The position numbers and the translations under genes are program-made. The notes below the pieces were generated by a model. It was not told the origin of the DNA and did not search any database. It saw only the letters and a program-made list of their open reading frames with translations. Shown here piece by piece: positions 59,958 through 64,000 of a stretch of DNA of 64,000 nucleotides. Source of the stretch: Chryseobacterium panacisoli (GTDB lineage: Bacteria > Bacteroidota > Bacteroidia > Flavobacteriales > Weeksellaceae). The first letter of the stretch is position 1; every line of letters starts with the position of its first letter. Where the stretch lies: assembly GCF_008274625.1 (NCBI RefSeq), contig NZ_VTRU01000006.1, positions 1 through 64,000 on the forward strand, written 5' to 3'.

Positions 59958-60587
59958 ATGAAAAAAAAATTTACGGAAAAACAGATTCACATACTGGATA
60001 TTGCAGAAGAGCTCATCGCTAAAAAAGGATATGAGGGAACTTCTGTAAGGGATATCTGTTCCAAAGCCAACATTAATGTCGCTATGATCTCTTATTACTT
60101 TGGTTCTAAGGAGAAAATGATGTCTTATCTCTATCAGTACAGGGTGCTGAAGACCAGAGAAAATTTTTCAGAATTTGCAGATACCATCAAAGATGGGAAA
60201 CCGGAAATGCAGATGCGGGAGATGATTAAATATATCGTTTCTCAGCTGTTCAAGTATAACTATTTCCATGGGTTTGTTACCCAGGAACTTCGCCATACGG
60301 AAAACCTGAAAGACGAATTGCTTGATTTCTATCAGTTATTCGTAAAAAAACTGGATGAAGTCATTAAAAAAGGAGTAGCTTCTGGAGTTTTTACTTTTAC
60401 CCCAAAGCCTGAAGATATCCTTACCATGATTATTGGATCCACTTTATTTGTCATCAGGAATAAAAACTTTTATGAGCTGTATGTTCCGAGTAAAAACGAA
60501 GAAACCTATACCAAAGAAGCCGAGAAAAAGGTAAGAATGAATCTTTTATTAAGTGTTTTTGCAATTTTGGGATACGCTGCAGACTAA
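59958..60587 (+). CDS. TetR/AcrR family regulator
   Basis: 209 residues from ATG 59958. The N-terminal HTH is KQIHILDIAEELIAKKGYEG, TSVRDICSKANINVAMISYY and FGSKEKMMSYLY, the standard TetR DNA-binding domain. The ligand-binding C-terminal part is helical and family-poor (TetR_C). A GTG three codons upstream (59949) is less likely. The palindrome at 59901 may be its operator. Confidence 0.88.
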   Translation: MKKKFTEKQIHILDIAEELIAKKGYEGTSVRDICSKANINVAMISYYFGSKEKMMSYLYQYRVLKTRENFSEFADTIKDGKPEMQMREMIKYIVSQLFKYNYFHGFVTQELRHTENLKDELLDFYQLFVKKLDEVIKKGVASGVFTFTPKPEDILTMIIGSTLFVIRNKNFYELYVPSKNEETYTKEAEKKVRMNLLLSVFAILGYAAD

Positions 60588-60634
60588 AATTACGTTAAAT
60601 ATTCATAAAAAAAAATCTATTGGCAAAAAAGTTA

Positions 60635-60642
60635 TATTTTTG
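60635..60642 (+). promoter_or_regulatory. -7 promoter box of bamD
   Basis: TATTTTTG, consensus, about 48 nt before ATG 60691. The 5' leader has no clear feature. Confidence 0.55.
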
Positions 60643-60690
60643 CAAATTAGTAAATCGGCTGTATAATCCGAAAACTGTTGAACTTTTTAT

Positions 60691-61686
60691 ATGAAAAAAT
60701 ATATTTTAGGTCTTTTTGCTGTAGCGGTGATTTCATCTTGTGTAAGCCAGCAGGAAAGAGCAATGAGGAGTGCTGATAAAGAATTTATCTTGAAAGCAGC
60801 TAATGAAAACTTTGCTAAGAAAAAGTGGAAAAATGCATTGGCTCTTTATGACAGACTTGCAAATCTTGTGGCAGGAACAGATGATTTCCCTAATGTAGGT
60901 TTCAACACTGCTTATGCCAACTATTATGACAAGAGTTATAAACTGGCAGGTCACCAGTTCAAAAACTTTGCAGTTAGTTTTCCGAAGGATCCAAGAGCAG
61001 AAGAAGCAGCTTACATGTCTGCACTGTGCTATTATGAGGGGTCTATGGATTATAACTTAGATCAGTCCAGTACAGAGCTGGCGATCAATGAGCTGCAGGA
61101 TTTCCTGAACAATTATCCAAACTCCGAGAGATCTAAAAATATCAGCCAGTTAATTGATGAGTTGTCTTATAAGCTTGAGTTTAAAGCCTATGAAAACGGA
61201 AGACAATACTTCAAAATGGGAGAATATAAAGCTGCGAATGTAGCATTGGAAAACGTTCTGGAAGATTTCCCAAGTACAAAACTTCGTTCAAAAATTTATG
61301 ATTATATCATGAAGTCCCGTTATGAACTGGCGATGAAATCAATCTATAATCTTAAAGCTGAGCGTATTGAGAGTGCATTGACTTATACAAAATTTGTAGA
61401 AAAAGAACTTCCTAATACAGAATATTCTAAAACAGCGACAGATCTTAGAGAAAAGCTGGAAAAAGAAAAAGAACATTTTGCTGTCGTTAAAAAAGAAACA
61501 GATGCAAAAATTGCAGCTTTGACAGCAAGACAGAAAAAAGAAGCTGAAAAACTGGCAGATCAGGGTAAAACTGAGCAGCAGATTAAAGATCAGATTAGCA
61601 ATGAAAAGAAAGCAATGCAGTTACAGAGGGACAGTGCGGCACTTAAGACCCCTCCTCCTGCAGCGACTTTCAAAATTCAAAGATAA
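60691..61686 (+). CDS. bamD: Outer-membrane assembly factor BamD
   Basis: 331 residues. Lipobox AVISSC with Cys17. Residues 20-260 form TPR repeats: FAKKKWKNALALYDRLANLV, NTAYANYYDKSYKLAGHQFK, then LQDFLNNYPNSERSKNISQL and YFKMGEYKAANVALENVLED. The end is Lys/Glu-rich coil and a Pro-containing tail (TPPPAATFKIQR), longer than E. coli BamD (245). With BamA it inserts outer-membrane beta-barrels. First gene of bamD-rpoZ-coaBC-porD. Confidence 0.9.
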   Translation: MKKYILGLFAVAVISSCVSQQERAMRSADKEFILKAANENFAKKKWKNALALYDRLANLVAGTDDFPNVGFNTAYANYYDKSYKLAGHQFKNFAVSFPKDPRAEEAAYMSALCYYEGSMDYNLDQSSTELAINELQDFLNNYPNSERSKNISQLIDELSYKLEFKAYENGRQYFKMGEYKAANVALENVLEDFPSTKLRSKIYDYIMKSRYELAMKSIYNLKAERIESALTYTKFVEKELPNTEYSKTATDLREKLEKEKEHFAVVKKETDAKIAALTARQKKEAEKLADQGKTEQQIKDQISNEKKAMQLQRDSAALKTPPPAATFKIQR

Positions 61687-61728
61687 TTCGTAAATTTGCC
61701 ATCTTAAAATAAAAATAATTTTCTCAAA

Positions 61729-62052
61729 ATGAGTGTAAAAGATACAAAAGCAGAAGTAAATACAATTACTTACGATAAAGATAAGATTGAAGATAAAGTA
61801 GGTTCAATCTATGAAGCTATTGTTATCATGGGAAAGAGAGCAGAGCAGATCAATGCGGAGATCCGTACGGAACTTCACAACAAATTAGATGAATTTGCGG
61901 TTCACAATTCTACATTAGAAGAGGTTTTCGAAAACAGAGAACAAATTGAGATCTCTAAACATTACGAAAAGCTTCCAAAGCCAACTTCAATTGCTATTGA
62001 AGAGTGGTTAAACGAAGATGTTTATTTCAGAAAAACAGAAGAGAGAAAATAA
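61729..62052 (+). CDS. rpoZ: RNA polymerase omega subunit-like protein
   Basis: 107 residues, the Bacteroidota omega form. Core MGKRAEQINAEIRTELHNKL after YEAIVIMG, then ENREQIEISKHYEKLPKPTS and EEWLNEDVYFRKTEERK. Proteobacterial omega is about 91 with an N-terminal MARVTV motif; the IVIMGKRAxQIN helix is the shared signature (Rpb6-like). It lies between bamD and coaBC, the usual position in flavobacteria. Confidence 0.85.
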   Translation: MSVKDTKAEVNTITYDKDKIEDKVGSIYEAIVIMGKRAEQINAEIRTELHNKLDEFAVHNSTLEEVFENREQIEISKHYEKLPKPTSIAIEEWLNEDVYFRKTEERK

Positions 62053-62074
62053 ATCTTCTGTATTTTTATAAATG

Positions 62075-62110
62075 AAGGTCATAAAGGAAATCTGTTCTTT
62101 TATGACCTTT
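62075..62110 (+). terminator. Hairpin after rpoZ
   Basis: AAGGTCATAAA pairs with TTTATGACCTT; the following T-run is short (TATCGTTTTA), so termination may be partial and the operon could read through to coaBC. Confidence 0.45.
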
Positions 62111-62176
62111 ATCGTTTTAAAGCCAGATTGTGTGGTAAAAAATAAGTATTTTAGTATTTCAAAAAATTAGAACTTA

Positions 62177-63382
62177 ATGAGTGTTTCCGGTAAAAAGATT
62201 CTTATCGCCGTCTCTGGTGGAATTGCGGCCTACAAAATTCATTTTTTGATAAGGGATTTTGTGAAAAAAGGAGCTGAAGTACAGGTTATTATGACTCCTG
62301 ATGCAGAACATTTTGTGACAAAACTAAGCCTGTCTACACTATCCAGAAAACCAGTGTATTCAGAGTTTTACAGCGATAACGGAACATGGAACAGTCATGT
62401 GGAAATGGCATTGTGGGCAGATATTATGATTGTAGCTCCCTGTACGGCCAATACACTGTCTAAAATGATTCACGGGATGTGTGATAATCTGGTTATTGCC
62501 ACTTACATGTCTGCAAAATGCCCGGTTTTCATAGCACCTGCAATGGATCTTGATATGTATATACATCCTTCCACAAAGAAGAATCTGGAGCTTGCAGAAA
62601 GTTTTGGACACATTATCATTCCAGCAGAAAGTGGTGAACTGGCAAGCGGACTGGTTGGGCAGGGAAGAATGGCAGAACCGTCAACGATTTTTAATACTGT
62701 TGAAAATTATTTTACTGCGAACAGCCATTCCAATAGCCTTGAAGGAAAAACAGTTTTAATTACAGCCGGTCCTACTTATGAAGCGATAGATCCTGTAAGA
62801 TTCATCGGAAATCATTCATCCGGAAAAATGGGATTTTCTCTTGCAGAAGAAGCCTCAAAAAGAGGAGCAAAAGTGATTCTTATTTCAGGACCGAGTTTCC
62901 AGACTATTCATGATCCCAATGTGGAGCTTCATAAAGTAACTTCAGCAAAAGAAATGCTGGCAAAAGTATTTGAGTTTTATGAAAGCGTAGACATCGGTAT
63001 TGCAAGTGCAGCAGTGGCAGATTACGCCCCAAAAGAAGTGGCTAAAGAAAAGATCAAGAAAAACGATGATAACCTGACCATTGAGCTGGTGAAGAATCCG
63101 GATATCCTTAAAACGATGGGTGAAAAGAAAACTCACCAGTTTTTGGTAGGATTTGCCCTGGAAACTCAAAATGAAGAAGAAAATGCAAAAGGAAAACTGG
63201 AAAAGAAAAACCTTGATATGATTGTATTAAATTCTCTGCGTGACGAAGGTGCCGGATTTAAGAATGATACCAATAAAATAAGGATATTTACCAAAACAGA
63301 GAAAAAAGAATTCGATCTGAAATCTAAAGATGATGTAGCGAAAGATATTCTCAATTTTGTTGAGTCTCAACTTTTAAAATAA
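62177..63382 (+). CDS. coaBC: Phosphopantothenoylcysteine decarboxylase/synthetase
   Basis: 401 residues of the bifunctional CoaA pathway enzyme. N-terminal flavoprotein: ILIAVSGGIAAYKIHFLIRD, WNSHVEMALWADIMIVAPCT with His, and APAMDLDMYIHPST (Asp instead of Asn in PxMN, as often in the phylum). C-terminal CoaB: LITAGPTYEAIDPVRFIGNH, SSGKMGFSLAEEASKRG, GIASAAVADYAPKE, VKNPDILKTMGEKK and IVLNSL. Makes 4'-phosphopantetheine. A conserved neighbour of bamD and rpoZ. Confidence 0.95.
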   Translation: MSVSGKKILIAVSGGIAAYKIHFLIRDFVKKGAEVQVIMTPDAEHFVTKLSLSTLSRKPVYSEFYSDNGTWNSHVEMALWADIMIVAPCTANTLSKMIHGMCDNLVIATYMSAKCPVFIAPAMDLDMYIHPSTKKNLELAESFGHIIIPAESGELASGLVGQGRMAEPSTIFNTVENYFTANSHSNSLEGKTVLITAGPTYEAIDPVRFIGNHSSGKMGFSLAEEASKRGAKVILISGPSFQTIHDPNVELHKVTSAKEMLAKVFEFYESVDIGIASAAVADYAPKEVAKEKIKKNDDNLTIELVKNPDILKTMGEKKTHQFLVGFALETQNEEENAKGKLEKKNLDMIVLNSLRDEGAGFKNDTNKIRIFTKTEKKEFDLKSKDDVAKDILNFVESQLLK

Positions 63383-63418
63383 TTTTAATAAATTTCCGTT
63401 CTCAATTTTTAATAGACA

Positions 63419-64000
63419 ATGAAAAAAATTATAAGTTTATTTTTTCTGTTTTTTATCTATACCCAAAGTTTTTCTCAGGAACTGTTGGCAACCGTTCAGG
63501 TAAATTCTCAACAGGTAGGAGGAAGTAATCAGCAGGCATATAAAGCATTGGAAAAAAGTCTCAGGGATTTTATCAATAATACCAGCTGGACAGGGAAAAA
63601 GCTTCAGAATTTTGAAAAAATAAAATGTGGTTTTTCTGTTGTTATCGGAGAAAGAGATGGAAACAGATTCAAAGGATCCATTGTTGTTCAGGCTATGCGC
63701 CCTGTTTACAATACAACTTACGAATCCCCTTTAATCAATCTTCAGGATCAGAGGTTCGGCTTTGAATATATTGAAAATGAAAGTCTTATTTTTAATGAAA
63801 GACAGTTTTCAGGAAAAAATCTTACGGATGTGGTCAGCTTCTATATTTACCTTATTTTGGGGATAGATGCAGATAGCTTCCAGTCTATGGGAGGATCTCA
63901 ATGGTACTCAAAAGCACAGCAGATTGCACAGAATTCCCAGAACAGGAACTATGAAGGCTGGAATACCATCAATGAGCCACGAAGCCGCTCTATATTAATT
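63419..64000 (+). CDS. porD: DUF4835 family protein (PorD), partial at window end
   Basis: 194 residues visible; the ORF runs past 64000. Signal peptide MKKIISLFFLFFIYTQSFSQ, then ELLATVQVNSQQVGGSNQQA and LEKSLRDFINNTSWTGKKL, GDRD-type core (GERDGNRFKGSIVVQAMRPV), and LTDVVSFYIYLILGIDADSF, which matches the DUF4835/PorD family linked to the type IX secretion system. Follows coaBC in the conserved cluster order (usually recN is next). Incomplete, so end residues not judged. Confidence 0.85.
   Translation, partial: MKKIISLFFLFFIYTQSFSQELLATVQVNSQQVGGSNQQAYKALEKSLRDFINNTSWTGKKLQNFEKIKCGFSVVIGERDGNRFKGSIVVQAMRPVYNTTYESPLINLQDQRFGFEYIENESLIFNERQFSGKNLTDVVSFYIYLILGIDADSFQSMGGSQWYSKAQQIAQNSQNRNYEGWNTINEPRSRSILI

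Noticed and set aside
1..64000. CRISPR array, insertion sequences, prophage or secondary-metabolite cluster
   Set aside because: No regular spaced repeats, transposase, integrase or capsid genes were found; the oxygenase at 1423 has no pathway neighbours.

Overview
The window looks like chromosomal DNA from a Chryseobacterium-type member of the Bacteroidota (Flavobacteriia, Weeksellaceae). The DNA is AT-rich. Many genes are preceded by the Bacteroidota -7 promoter box TAnnTTTG. Typical families of the group are present: DUF5686, DUF4835/PorD, an L21 with a C-terminal extension, a TonB-dependent receptor, a tricorn-like S41 protease and TonB-C-like secreted proteins. There is no rRNA, insertion sequence, prophage or CRISPR array. 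Most of the window is core chromosome with short accessory patches.

Layout. 1-1400: a gene-poor, repeat-bearing stretch with two small double-glycine-leader (bacteriocin-like) peptide genes. 1423-8630: an isopenicillin-N-synthase-like oxygenase, menD, a pabB/pabC-like folate pair, two paralogous membrane proteins, an AI-2E family transporter and a DUF3820 protein. 8708-24362: uvrB, a BlaR1/BlaI-type protease-repressor pair with a visible operator, a PQQ-type sugar dehydrogenase lipoprotein, a TonB-dependent receptor, a PatB-like PLP enzyme with an FAD monooxygenase, tryptophanase, DUF502, miaE, an acyltransferase and a HEYGH metalloprotease lipoprotein. 24547-26160: rplU-rpmA, then two more bacteriocin-like peptide genes that share a conserved 5' leader element. 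26173-38008: a DUF5686 outer-membrane protein, a tail-fibre-like secreted protein, a TPR-AraC regulator, two identical tRNA-Asn genes lying in a duplicated 136-bp cassette, an AAA ATPase, a tricorn-like protease and rseP. 38115-46471: a small beta-barrel, an omega-amidase-like nitrilase, a persulfide-handling operon (metallo-beta-lactamase/rhodanese, rhodanese, thioredoxin), a HerA-like ATPase, an exonuclease and lysA behind a possible attenuator. 46749-57158: a PoxB-like enzyme, two TonB-C-like secreted proteins, miaB, a truncated TonB-C-like remnant, a TPR protein, a sigma-54 activator, a membrane protein, lptE and a glutamate-rich TPR protein. 57198-64000: DUF4126, rnpA, tcdA, tatD-like, a TetR regulator, then the envelope/housekeeping run bamD-rpoZ-coaBC-porD, with porD cut by the window end.

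The most unusual signal is a gapless 28-nt element in the 5' leaders of three of the four small double-glycine peptide genes. It has one compensatory base-pair change and a near-constant distance to the start codon. Other points of interest are a decayed third copy of the 3' half of the tRNA-Asn cassette, a Lys-rich short ORF plus terminator-like hairpin upstream of lysA, and two terminators that differ only by a compensatory base pair. All functions were read from sequence motifs and family memory without database searches.
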